Assembly (NCBI GenBank): GCA_025997475.1
Contig: BNUQ01000002.1
Location: 48,465 to 112,464 of the forward strand
Reading direction: 5' to 3'
Length of the DNA: 64,000 nt
Source: Planctomycetales bacterium
GTDB lineage: Bacteria > Planctomycetota > SZUA-567
Shown in pieces: positions 1 to 8,446 of this stretch. How positions within the stretch are numbered: the first letter of the stretch is position 1; every line of letters starts with the position of its first letter. The notes below the pieces were generated by a model. The model saw nothing but the letters and a program-made list of their open reading frames with translations, had not been told where the DNA came from and ran no database searches. A program made the position numbers and the translations under genes.

Positions 1-524
1 TCTTCGGCTAATAAATCTTCCTCCGGCGAACCGGCGACCGGCACGTCTTCGCCAGACGCTTCTTCGGCGGGAATTTCTTCGGCGCTCGCGGCGGTCGCCG
101 CCGCCGCCAATTCCGCCAATTCCGCATCTTCCGCCGTCGCGCCTTTTTCCGCCGTCGCGTCCTCCGCCACGTCTTCAATCGACAGCGCCGAGTCGATAAC
201 GGCGGACAGCGTCGAGTCGTCAATTTCGCTTTCGCCGCTTTCGCCGTCTTCGACCGCTTCGCCGCTTTCGCCGTTTTCGACCGCGTGGTCGGGCGCCAGA
301 ATGTCGTCGAGCAACGCATCGTCAAAACCCTCCGGCGCGTCGGCGGGCTCCGCCGAAGTGATGTCGGCGAGCAAAGCGTCGAGGTCGTCCGTCGTCTCTT
401 TCGCAGGTTCGGCTTTTTTAGTCGGCGCGGGCATAGATTCCTCCTCTGTGGAAATATCCGCCGCGCCGCGCATTTGCGCCAGCGCGTCAGCGAAAATTTT
501 ATCAATGAGTTGATAGCGTTGCAT
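1..524 (-). CDS. Acidic low-complexity protein, C-terminus cut by window edge
   Basis: An open minus-strand frame runs off the left edge of the window, leaving at least 174 residues. After an amphipathic N-terminus (MQRYQLIDKIFADALAQM...) it is almost entirely Glu, Asp, Ala, Ser and Gly, with a short internal duplication around ENGESGE/EDGESGE. It is therefore probably disordered, perhaps a linker to a domain outside the window. Two starts are possible. ATG at 524 has no clear ribosome site. ATG at 434 is preceded by GAGGAG five bases upstream and may be the true start. The codons between them (many GCG, CGC, GAC) look coding, so I kept the longer form. No family is recognised and no function is proposed. 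Confidence 0.6.
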   Translation of the reverse strand, partial: MQRYQLIDKIFADALAQMRGAADISTEEESMPAPTKKAEPAKETTDDLDALLADITSAEPADAPEGFDDALLDDILAPDHAVENGESGEAVEDGESGESEIDDSTLSAVIDSALSIEDVAEDATAEKGATAEDAELAELAAAATAASAEEIPAEEASGEDVPVAGSPEEDLLAE

Positions 525-567
525 TATTGTCGTAATTTTATCTTGGGAGTTGCGCGGCAAAACCTCA

Positions 568-743
568 ATTAAAAATTACGAATGCGTAGAGAGTTGGTAG
601 TCGGTAGTTTTTAGTCGATAGTGGCGGAGTTTTTATTGGCAAATCCGCAAGCGCCCGCAAAGCGAATCTTTGACCGTCAAACTCCAACACTAAAAACTAC
701 CAACTATTAACTGCCAACTGCTCTTCATTTGTAATTTTTAATT
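568..743. repeat. Intergenic hairpin: heptamer arms around a GGAGTTT core
   Basis: The left arm consists of 7-bp units (GTTGGTA, GTCGGTA, GTTTTTA, GTCGATA) leading into GGAGTTT. The right arm starts with AAACTCC at 679 and continues with complementary units (AAACTAC, CAACTAT, CAACTGC). The outermost 18 bp (568-585 and 726-743) are also reverse complements with one mismatch. The whole 176 bp can fold into one hairpin. A close copy lies at 14999-15187. Confidence 0.8.
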
Positions 744-748
744 GCTCT

Positions 749-1669
749 TCATCGTTCCTTGATAATTTTCGGATAGCCGAGTTGCGCGATGCCCACGGCG
801 ACGGCGGGGCGGTCTTCTTTGTAAGTCATACCGAACCATTGCGCCGTCGTCGGCAAAACCTTCACCGTCGCCTGACGGCGGCTCATTAACATGTCGAGCG
901 CCACCGGCATATAAAACTCGCTCGCCGCCGACGCGCCGTTGGTTTCCAGAAATTCGCCGAACAATTCGCCGAGCGGCTGAAAGAGCTCCGGCGTGAAGCC
1001 GAAACAATTCATCGACACTTTTTCGTCGCCGCGCAAGTATTCCGGGCGGTCGGCGACCGGCAGGCGCGCGCCCTGCCCTTCGTTAAAAATTTGCCCGTAT
1101 TCACGGCGGATTTTCGTCAGTTCGCGGATGCGCGTCAGTTCGTTTTGCGCGTCGGTTTCACACACGCCGCGACTGACCGAGCCGTGTTCCGACAGAGTTT
1201 TCGCGAGTTCATAACCGGCGAGACAAAACTGCATCGTTTGGGGCTTGGCGTGCCGCGCGCGTAAAAAGTCGGCGATGACGCGAAAACTTTCCGCGCCGTA
1301 GAAATCGTCGGCGTTAATCATCGCAAACGGCTCGCTAATCAGTTCGCGCGCCGCCCAAACCGCGTGTCCGGTGCCCCACGGTTTCGCGCGTCCGGCGGGC
1401 AAGGAATGCGAACCCGGCAAGTCGTTTAAGTCCTGAAAAACATAATCAATCCGCACGTCGTCCGCGTAGCGGTCGTCAAAAATTTCGCGGAACGACGCTT
1501 CGTGCTCGCGGCGAATGACCAGCGCCACCCGCGAAAAACCGGCTTGCCGCGCGTCATAAATGGAATAATCCATTATGATTTCGCCGTTTTTGCCGACCGG
1601 CATAATTTGCTTCAGCCCGCCAAAACGACTGCCCATTCCCGCCGCTAAAATCAGTAATGATAACGACAT
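749..1669 (-). CDS. Sugar nucleotidyltransferase family protein
   Basis: A 306-residue protein of the NTP-transferase (GT-A-like Rossmann) superfamily. The N-terminus LLILAAGMGSRFGGLKQIMPVG is the classic nucleotide-binding signature, with the Lys of GGLKQ placed as in glucose-1-phosphate nucleotidylyltransferases. 'FAMINADDFYG' supplies the metal-binding Asp pair, and 'GTGHAVWAA' is also typical of the superfamily. The likely reaction is transfer of a nucleotidyl group to a sugar phosphate to make an activated sugar; the exact substrate cannot be read from the sequence. It stands alone between repeats, with no sugar-biosynthesis genes beside it. GAGGGA lies just upstream of the ATG at 1669. 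The family call is secure; the substrate is unknown. Confidence 0.8.
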   Translation of the reverse strand: MSLSLLILAAGMGSRFGGLKQIMPVGKNGEIIMDYSIYDARQAGFSRVALVIRREHEASFREIFDDRYADDVRIDYVFQDLNDLPGSHSLPAGRAKPWGTGHAVWAARELISEPFAMINADDFYGAESFRVIADFLRARHAKPQTMQFCLAGYELAKTLSEHGSVSRGVCETDAQNELTRIRELTKIRREYGQIFNEGQGARLPVADRPEYLRGDEKVSMNCFGFTPELFQPLGELFGEFLETNGASAASEFYMPVALDMLMSRRQATVKVLPTTAQWFGMTYKEDRPAVAVGIAQLGYPKIIKER

Positions 1670-1707
1670 TTTCTTCCCTCTTAATTACGCACAATGTTCG
1701 CCAAATA

Positions 1708-2190
1708 TCAGAGTCCCGCCGCGCGTTGCAACGCCCTGCCGACGTAATTCCCTTCGATTTTGCCGTTAGGGAATTTAATCGCCCAATCCATCACGTCCGC
1801 CGCGTCGAAACTGATAGTTTGTCCGCGTTGATAATTCGCGTATTCGACCGGACTGGCGATGACGCCGCGAATTTGGTCGTCCCACGCCGACACTTTGACG
1901 AATACTTGTTCGACTTTACCGCCGCCGCCGAGGCGAACGGCGCAATAAAAATCGGCGCGATTTCGCAATTCGCCGAAGTAGCGGACGCGGGCGTCGTCCA
2001 ACGTCGCGCGCGCGCGTTCGATGCCGTTTTCCAACGCGCGATAAGAAGCCCCGTCGTCCACCCAGAACGAAGGTCCATTTTGCGAAGGTGCATTCTGCGA
2101 AGATGCATTCTGCGAATGCTCGTTCGCCGCCGCGCCGGTCAGCAACGCGCCCGCCAGCGCCGCCGTCAATAAAAATTTTCCCCAAGACAT
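1708..2190 (-). CDS. Exported DUF2314 (YegJ-like) protein
   Basis: A 160-residue protein. The start at 2190 is chosen because GGGAGGG lies just upstream, and translation from there gives a clean signal peptide (MSWGKFLLTAALAGALLTGAAA). Residues 26-40 are three SQNxx units encoded by a 15-bp tandem repeat. The rest matches the DUF2314 pattern: a helical A..ARATLDDA segment, a beta-rich middle (EQVFVKVSAWDDQIRGVIASP), then 'DVMDWAIKFPNGKIEGNYVGRAL'. The function of DUF2314 is not established. Export suggests a periplasmic or surface location. It lies in the same direction as the nucleotidyltransferase downstream, but 38 bp and no shared theme separate them. Confidence 0.7.
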   Translation of the reverse strand: MSWGKFLLTAALAGALLTGAAANEHSQNASSQNAPSQNGPSFWVDDGASYRALENGIERARATLDDARVRYFGELRNRADFYCAVRLGGGGKVEQVFVKVSAWDDQIRGVIASPVEYANYQRGQTISFDAADVMDWAIKFPNGKIEGNYVGRALQRAAGL

Positions 2191-2739
2191 TGTTCGCCCT
2201 CCCTTAAAAAACAATTACAAATTATGAATCTCGGTTAGCGAATTCGCTTCGCGCGCCCCATCCGTAATTCGTAATTTTCAATTTGCAGTTTTCGTGGTTA
2301 TCGGACATTACGGGCGCAAAATTGATAAAATCGCCGCCGAGCAATAAAAATGGACGCCGCCAAGCGCCGCCCACGAATTTTTGAAAATTGTCGTTGCCCA
2401 ATCGTTACTTGGACGCAACCACCGCCAACCGTTACTTTTGAGTTTGAGGTGAACCTCAACCTTGCGACGCTTCGGGCGCGTTGAACCTGTTCTTTTTGGC
2501 GCTTGTGGAAACGGTTTGTATCATCATAAGTCGGTTTTAATCCAGAAAGAAAATCTTATGCCTACCGTGCTTAAACAAGAAAACGTTGCCCCTTTGCTTA
2601 GCGGACACGTCCGCCGAGGCGGAGTTGATGATGACAAAATCGCGTAACATCAGTTAAGTAAAATTTAGTTCAATTTTTGAGTTAAACGACCATCCAAATT
2701 AAAAATTACAAAAACTGTCTATCAAACAAAGGAGAAATT
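2191..2739. other. 549-bp intergenic region with dispersed-repeat fragments
   Basis: No convincing gene is seen. It holds a 7-bp-stem palindrome (TTGAGGT/ACCTCAA, 2444-2459). An 18-bp stretch, CGCGTAACATCAGTTAAG (2641-2658), recurs exactly, inverted, at 24221-24238. Another 28 bp (2659-2686) recurs inverted with one mismatch at 37921-37948. A 29-codon frame from ATG 2557 has only a weak ribosome site. The promoter of the Sel1 gene should lie at the right end. Confidence 0.6.
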
Positions 2740-5700
2740 ATGTGCAATCACGCACGGCGGTTTCGGCGCCTAATGGTGGCGCTGGTCATTGGGCTGACGG
2801 TCTGCTTGACGGCGCCGTTCGGCGCCGCCGCTTGCGGCGCCGAGCAAAAAGCGGTCGAGGAATACGCGCATCCGCAGACCGCCGAGGGGTATCAGTATTA
2901 CAACGGCGACGGCGTAAAAAAGGATTTTAAACGGGCGGCGGAATTATTCGCCGTCGCCGCCGAAGCGGGCGATGCCGAGGCGCAGTATAAACTCGGCGAG
3001 ATGTATGAATTCGGCGAAGGCGTCCGCAAAGATTTGAAGCGGGCGGCGGAACTTTATCGCGGCGCCGCCGAACAGAATTTTGCTCCCGCGCAAATCGCGC
3101 TGGCGCAATTTTATTTTGAAGGCACGGGGGTCAAGAAAGACGGCGGCGCCGCGATTGAACTGCTCACGTCCGCCGCCGAAGCGGGTTATGCTCCCGCGCA
3201 ATACGAATTGGGATTCGCGTATTACGAGGGGCGCGGCGTGAAAAAGAATTTCGGAACGGCGCGGGAATGGTTTGAACAAGCCGCCGAACAGGGCGACGCG
3301 GACGGGCAATTCCGTTTAGGGCGCCTGTATGATTTTGGCGAAGGCGTGAAACAAAATTACGCGACCGCGCGGGAATGGTATGAGCAAGCCGCCGAACAAG
3401 AAAACGCGTCGGCGTTGAATAATTTGGGAATGATGTATCTGAAAGGCAAAGGGGTCAAAAAGGACGCGGCGAAAGCGGTCGAATACTTTCGGCAAGCCGC
3501 CGAATTAGGCGGGTCGCGAGCGATGGCTAATATGGGCAATATGTATGAGCGCGGCACGGGCGTGGAAAAAGATGTCGCCGCGGCGCGGGAATGGTATGAA
3601 AAAGCCGCCGCACAAGGCGACGCCGTCGCGCAATATAATTTGGGAGTGTTCTATGCCAACGGCACGGGCGGGAAAAAAGATGCCGCCGCGGCGCGGGAAT
3701 TGTATGAACAAGCCGCCGCACAGGGAGACGCGTTCGCGCAATATAATTTGGGATTGTTCTATGCCAACGGCACGGGCGGGGAAAAAGATGCCGCCGCGGC
3801 GCGGGAATGGTATGAAAAAGCCGCCGCACAGGGACTCGCCGTCGCGCAATTTAGTTTGGGATATATGTATGCCAATGGCGAGGGCGGGAAAAAAGATGTC
3901 GCCGCGGCGCGGGAATGGTATGAGAAAGCCGCCGCACAGGGCGACGCTAACGCGCAAAATAATTTGGCATTGCTGTCTGCCAACGGCGGGGGCGGTAAAC
4001 GCGATCCCGCCGCGGAGCGGCAACGGTTGGAAAAAGCCGCCGCACAAGGCGACGCGGACGCGCAATTTAATTTGGGACTGATGTATTTCAAAGGCGAGGG
4101 CGGGAAAGCGGATGTCGCCGCGGCGCGGCAATGGTATGAAAAAGCCGCCGCACAAGGCAACGCTAAAGCGCAATATCTTTTGGGAGTGATGTATGCCAAC
4201 GGCGAGGGCGGGAAAAAAGATGTCGCCGCGGCGCGGCAATGGTTGGAAAAATCCGCCGTGCAGGGACTCGCCGCCGCGCAAATTGAGTTGGGAAATAGGT
4301 ATTACCACGGCGATGGGGTGAAAAAAGATGTCGCCGCGGCGCGGCAATGGCATGAAAAAGCCGCCGCACAGGGACACGCTGAAGCGCAATATAATTTGGG
4401 AGTGCTGTATGCCAACGGCGAGGGCGGGAAAAAAGATGCCGCCGCCGCGCGGCAATGGTATGAGAAAGCCGCCGAACAGGGACACACTGAAGCGCAAAAT
4501 AATTTGGGAGATATGTATGAAAACGGCACGGGCGGGAAAAAAGATGTCGCCGCGGCGCGGCAATGGTATGAAAAAGCCGCCGCACAGGGCAACGCTAACG
4601 CGCAAAATAATTTGGGAAATTTGTATGAACAAGGCAATGGCGTGAAAAAAGATTACGCCTTAGCGCGGGAATGGTATGAAAAAGCCGCCGCACAGGGAAT
4701 CGCCGCCGCGCAATATAATCTGGGACGGCTGTATGCCCGCGGCGAGGGCGGGAAAAAAGATGCCGCCGCCGCGCGGAAACGGTATGAAGAAGCCGCCGAA
4801 CAGGGACTCGCCCAAGCGCAATTTAATTTGGGAACGATGGATGACAACGGCGAGGGCGGGAAAAAAGATGCCGCCGCCACGCGGAAACGGTATGAAGAAG
4901 CCGCCGAACAGGGACTCGCCCAAGCGCAATTTAATTTGGGTTCGATGTATGCCAATGGCGAGGGTGGGAAAAAAGATTACGCCGCCGCGCGGGAATGGTA
5001 TGAAAAAGCCGCTGAACAGGGACTCGCCGAAGCGCAATATAATTTGGCAAAGATGTATGACGACGGCGTGGGCGGTAAAAAAGATGCCGCCGCCGCGCGG
5101 AAATGGTATGAACAAGCCGCCGAACAAGGGTTCGCCGCCGCGCAATTTAATTTGGGCGTGATGTCTGCCCGCGGCGAAGGCGGGAAAAAAGACGCCGCCG
5201 CCGCGCGGAAATTGTATGAACAAGCCGCCGAACAGGGCGACGCCGACGCGCAAAATAATTTGGGAAATATGTATAAACAAGGCAATGGCGTGAAAAAAGA
5301 TTACGCCGCGGCGCGGGAATGGTATGAAAAAGCCGCTGAACAGGGCTTCGCGAAAGCGCAATATAATTTGGGATTGCTCTATGACCGCGGCAATGGCGTG
5401 AAAAAAAATGCCGCCGCCGCGCGGGAATGGTATGAACAAGCCGCCGAACAGGGCTACGCCGACGCGCAATATAATTTGGGCGTGCTGTATGTCAAAGGCG
5501 CGGGCGGGAAAAAAGATTACTCCGCGGCGCGGGAATGGTATGAAAAAGCCGCCGAACAGGGACACGCCGACGCGCAATATAATTTGGGCTTGATGTATAA
5601 TAGCGGCGCGGGCGGGAAAAAAGACGCCGCCGCCGCGCGGGAATGGTATGAACAAGCCGCCGAACAGAACCACGCTGACGCGCAATATATGCTGGGATTG

Positions 5701-6801
5701 CTGTATTTCTCCGGCACGGGCGGGAAAACCGATTACCCCGCGGCGGCGGAGCGGTATCGGCAAGCCGCGGAACAAGACAACGCCGCCGCGCAGTATTATT
5801 TGGGAGTAATGTATTACCACGGTCTGGGCGTGAAAAAAGACGCCGCCGCGGCGCGGCAATGGTATGAACAAGCCGCCGAGCAAGACCATCTCGAGGCGCA
5901 ATACAATTTGGGGCTGATGTCCGTCCTCGGCGAGGGCGGCGCGCGAAATCCGCGCGCGGCGGCGACGTGGTTGCGTTCCGCCGCCGACGCGGGGCATGCG
6001 GGAGCGCAATATAGTTTGGGGTGGTTGTATAACGACGGCACGGGCGTGGCGCAGAATTATGCCGAAGCGATGCGGTGGTATCGTCTCGCCGCCGACGCGG
6101 GGTATGCGGGCGCGCAATATAATTTGGGGCTGTTGTATAACGACGGCACGGGCGTGGCGCAGAATTATGCCGAAGCGATGCGGTGGTATCGTCTCGCCGC
6201 CGACCAAGGTCATGCCGACGCGATGAATAATATCGGCGTGCTGTATGCGCAAGGACGCGGCGTGGCGGTAAATATCGACGAAGCGCAAAAATGGTATCAA
6301 CTTGCCATTGATAATGGCAGTAGTTTAGCGAGCGAGAATCTGCAAAATTCTAAAAATCGGGTCATCGCCGAAGCCGCCGTCGCCAAAGCCGAATCCTCCG
6401 TCGCCAAAGCCGAATCCGCCGTCGCCAAAGCCGAAGCCGTCGTCGCCAAAGCCCAAGCCGCCTTCGACGCCGCCAAAGCCGAAGACGCCGCCGCCCAAGC
6501 CACCCTCGATAAAGCCAAAGCCAAAGCCGAAGCCGCCGCGCAAGAAACCGTTACCACTTACACCTTCTTCACCACGCCGACGCGCTTCGTCGTGCCGCCG
6601 GTTTATCGCCGATTTTATCGCACTTATTCGCGTCCCGTCACGCGCTTCTTCGCTCCGCCCCAGCGCCGCTTCGCGCCGCCGCCGCGCTTCTTCGCGCCGC
6701 CGCCGCGCCGTGTCGCGCCGCCGATGCGCCGCTTCGCGCCGCCGCCGCGCCGCTTCGCGCCCCCGCCCCGCCGCGCCGCGCCGCCGATGCGTCGGCGATA
6801 A
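2740..6801 (+). CDS. Giant exported Sel1-repeat protein with Pro/Arg tail
   Basis: A 1353-residue protein that starts after GGAG with good spacing. Residues 1-32 form a signal peptide. A Cys in GAAACG could be a weak lipobox, but ordinary cleavage is equally possible. I count 32 Sel1-type repeats of 36 residues (pattern YNLGxxYxxGxGxxKDxxxAxxWYexAAeqG) from about residue 45 to 1200; Sel1 repeats form alpha-solenoids that act as protein-binding scaffolds. The central repeats are nearly identical in DNA (108-bp unit), indicating recent tandem amplification; those at both ends are more diverged. Next comes an Ala/Lys/Glu heptad segment (VAKAESA...) likely to be a coiled coil, then about 60 residues of PPPRRFAPP-type repeats, strongly basic and probably disordered. 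A scaffold in the cell envelope is the most I can infer. The long antisense frames here result from the repeat and codon bias. Confidence 0.85.
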   Translation: MCNHARRFRRLMVALVIGLTVCLTAPFGAAACGAEQKAVEEYAHPQTAEGYQYYNGDGVKKDFKRAAELFAVAAEAGDAEAQYKLGEMYEFGEGVRKDLKRAAELYRGAAEQNFAPAQIALAQFYFEGTGVKKDGGAAIELLTSAAEAGYAPAQYELGFAYYEGRGVKKNFGTAREWFEQAAEQGDADGQFRLGRLYDFGEGVKQNYATAREWYEQAAEQENASALNNLGMMYLKGKGVKKDAAKAVEYFRQAAELGGSRAMANMGNMYERGTGVEKDVAAAREWYEKAAAQGDAVAQYNLGVFYANGTGGKKDAAAARELYEQAAAQGDAFAQYNLGLFYANGTGGEKDAAAAREWYEKAAAQGLAVAQFSLGYMYANGEGGKKDVAAAREWYEKAAAQGDANAQNNLALLSANGGGGKRDPAAERQRLEKAAAQGDADAQFNLGLMYFKGEGGKADVAAARQWYEKAAAQGNAKAQYLLGVMYANGEGGKKDVAAARQWLEKSAVQGLAAAQIELGNRYYHGDGVKKDVAAARQWHEKAAAQGHAEAQYNLGVLYANGEGGKKDAAAARQWYEKAAEQGHTEAQNNLGDMYENGTGGKKDVAAARQWYEKAAAQGNANAQNNLGNLYEQGNGVKKDYALAREWYEKAAAQGIAAAQYNLGRLYARGEGGKKDAAAARKRYEEAAEQGLAQAQFNLGTMDDNGEGGKKDAAATRKRYEEAAEQGLAQAQFNLGSMYANGEGGKKDYAAAREWYEKAAEQGLAEAQYNLAKMYDDGVGGKKDAAAARKWYEQAAEQGFAAAQFNLGVMSARGEGGKKDAAAARKLYEQAAEQGDADAQNNLGNMYKQGNGVKKDYAAAREWYEKAAEQGFAKAQYNLGLLYDRGNGVKKNAAAAREWYEQAAEQGYADAQYNLGVLYVKGAGGKKDYSAAREWYEKAAEQGHADAQYNLGLMYNSGAGGKKDAAAAREWYEQAAEQNHADAQYMLGLLYFSGTGGKTDYPAAAERYRQAAEQDNAAAQYYLGVMYYHGLGVKKDAAAARQWYEQAAEQDHLEAQYNLGLMSVLGEGGARNPRAAATWLRSAADAGHAGAQYSLGWLYNDGTGVAQNYAEAMRWYRLAADAGYAGAQYNLGLLYNDGTGVAQNYAEAMRWYRLAADQGHADAMNNIGVLYAQGRGVAVNIDEAQKWYQLAIDNGSSLASENLQNSKNRVIAEAAVAKAESSVAKAESAVAKAEAVVAKAQAAFDAAKAEDAAAQATLDKAKAKAEAAAQETVTTYTFFTTPTRFVVPPVYRRFYRTYSRPVTRFFAPPQRRFAPPPRFFAPPPRRVAPPMRRFAPPPRRFAPPPRRAAPPMRRR

Positions 6802-6828
6802 GCGCATTCGTAATTTTGAGAGTGTTCA

Positions 6829-7184
6829 CCTATAGATAGCCAGTGCTTGACGTTGGCAATGGGAGAAAATGGTTTGTTTGGTCATCGCGCACCAGAGGCG
6901 GAGCGATAAATCCACCGTCGTCGCGCTATGCGACACCACCTTGGTCCGCCGCGTCCACCGCCCCAAATGATGCCGCGTGTTGCTGTTGTTCTGCTCGAGC
7001 GCGACCGTCCACCGTTTGCCTATTTGATGCCGCTTCGGCGGCAACACTTTGGCGAATGCCACATTTCGTCAAAGACGATTTCCGCCACGTCGCGACGAAT
7101 GACCGGCACGGACATCTTTTCCGCCGCCGCCCGAATTTGCCGGTAAAGCAACGAGCGGCTCCGCGCGAAGATTTTGCCAGCAGA
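6829..7184 (-). pseudogene. IS1-family transposase remnant, internal deletion and frameshift
   Basis: Two minus-strand frames meet near 7060. The upstream one reads YRQIRAAAEKMSVPVIRRD...IVFDEMWH, which matches the region around the first catalytic Asp of IS1-type (InsAB') transposases. The downstream frame reads AFAKVLPPKRHQIGKRW...EQNNSNTRHHLGR...RRTKVVS and runs to a stop at the normal C-terminus. Roughly 90 residues between DEMWH and AFAKVLPP, including the second catalytic Asp, are missing and the frame changes at the join. The gene is dead. Inverted terminal repeats were not identified. Confidence 0.75.
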
Positions 7185-7298
7185 TTGACTGCCCTGAGCC
7201 GAATTAAATATCGCCGGCGTCCCGTAAGTTTGTAACGCTTCCGCCAACGCTTCCACACAGAAATCCGCCGTCAACGTATTCGACAACCGCCACTCTTG
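7185..7298 (-). pseudogene. IS3-family OrfB (rve integrase) fragment
   Basis: The minus strand encodes WRLSNTLTADFCVEALAEALQTYG followed by TPAIFNSAQGSQ. This is the segment around the second catalytic Asp of IS3/IS150-type integrases (family consensus 'IFNTDQGSQFTS'), here with the DQ changed to AQ. It breaks off exactly at GSQ and continues in frame into the IS1-type remnant. The order suggests one element inserted into another, followed by deletion. Only about 38 residues survive. Confidence 0.75.
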
Positions 7299-7407
7299 CG
7301 CGCAACTTATCCACCTTATTCTCGGCTTTTTCTTGTCCTAAATTTCGGGCGCGTTATATCGCTTCGCTCAGTTTCGCGGACAACTTCTTGACGGTTAGCG
7401 AACCGCT

Positions 7408-8217
7408 CTATTTTTCCGCCGCTTTATACGGGAACGCCGGCAAGGTCGAGCCCTTGTAGGTTTGCAAAATAAAATCCGCGACCGGTTGCGACTGGTAAAG
7501 GCGCAAGAATTTTTGATACGCCGGTCGGTCTTTATCGGCGGCGCGCGCGGCGATGACATTGACGTAGGGCGAGTCGGAACTTTCCAAATAAATCGCGTCG
7601 GCTTGCGGATTCAAACCCGCCGCCACCGCGAAATTCGTGTTGATTGCCGCCACCGCCACATCGTCCAACGAACGCGCCGTCTGCGCGGCGTCAACTTCGA
7701 TGAGCCGCAAATTCAGCGGATTTTCCGTCACGTCAATCGGCGTGGCGGTCAGCCCCGCGTCGGGGCGCAATTTAATCACGCCCGCTTTTTGTAACAACAG
7801 CAACGCGCGCCCTTCGTTCGTCGCGTCGTTGGGCAACGCCACGCGGTCGCCTTTGCGTAAGTCGTTCAGCGATTTCAGGCGGCGCGAATAAACGCCCATC
7901 GGCGTTACGTAAGTCGTGCCGATGGAAACCAGCGCGTCGCCGTGCGCGGCGACATAATCTTGCAGATACGGCAAATGCTGAAAGGCGTTAAGGTCGATTT
8001 CTTTCTCCGCCAGCGCCTTGTTCGGCAAAACATAATCGCCGAACGGCACGATTTTTACCGTCAGCCCTGCCGCCGCCGCGAGTTCCTGCACTTTCGCCAA
8101 AATTTCCTCGTCCGCGCCCGCCGTGGTGCCGACCACAATGTTCTCGCCGGCGACTAAATTACCGATTGCCGCCACGCCCGCCAACACCGCCGCGCCCAAA
8201 AATTTTCCCCACCGCAT
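7408..8217 (-). CDS. metQ: MetQ/NlpA-family substrate-binding protein
   Basis: A 269-residue periplasmic binding protein of the NlpA family, whose members deliver methionine to the MetNI ABC transporter. Family landmarks are 'VKIVPFGDYVLPNKALAEKEIDLNAFQHLPYL', 'GDRVALPNDATNEGRALLLLQKAG', 'EVDAAQTARSLDDVAVAAINTNFA' and 'ESSDSPYVNVIAAR'. Most MetQ proteins are lipoproteins. Here the signal peptide (AAVLAGVAAIGNLVAG) has no lipobox Cys, so it should be soluble or membrane-tethered only by an uncleaved signal. No metN or metI lies nearby; the permease must be elsewhere, or the protein serves another role. AGAGGAGGTG precedes the ATG. Transcription is divergent from murA, and the 229 bp between them should hold both promoters; no riboswitch was recognised there. 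Confidence 0.85.
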   Translation of the reverse strand: MRWGKFLGAAVLAGVAAIGNLVAGENIVVGTTAGADEEILAKVQELAAAAGLTVKIVPFGDYVLPNKALAEKEIDLNAFQHLPYLQDYVAAHGDALVSIGTTYVTPMGVYSRRLKSLNDLRKGDRVALPNDATNEGRALLLLQKAGVIKLRPDAGLTATPIDVTENPLNLRLIEVDAAQTARSLDDVAVAAINTNFAVAAGLNPQADAIYLESSDSPYVNVIAARAADKDRPAYQKFLRLYQSQPVADFILQTYKGSTLPAFPYKAAEK

Positions 8218-8446
8218 AAAACACCTCCTCTGAAAAAGTTGCCGTTTAGACGAAAGATTATTTAACCCGTGATGTTATGATAAAGCCGACGGCGGTGAAG
8301 AGGCGCTCGCGATAAAATGTGATTTTCGACGTTTTTTTATGCGTGTTTTCGCGGCAATAACTTTATTATTAGATTCTTTCATCGGTATCGCGAATTACCG
8401 TAACTCGTAATTTTTAATTAGTCATTGCTCTTGCTTGGGCGCGTTT

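Noticed and set aside
568..743. CRISPR array
   Set aside because: The repeats are 7-bp tandem units and hairpin arms without regular unique spacers, and no cas genes are present.
2557..2646. Possible 29-residue protein (MPTVLKQENVAP...)
   Set aside because: Weak ribosome site and no homology cue; it lies among dispersed repeat sequences.
3505..6300. Long open frames on the minus strand opposite the Sel1 gene (375 and 546 codons)
   Set aside because: They mirror the 108-bp repeat and GC-rich codon pattern of the plus-strand gene; their products are repetitive (GGFFIPLPRRG-type) with no start signals or family resemblance.
8218..8446. SAM or other riboswitch upstream of metQ
   Set aside because: No conserved riboswitch core could be recognised by eye; only promoter-sized AT-rich DNA is seen.
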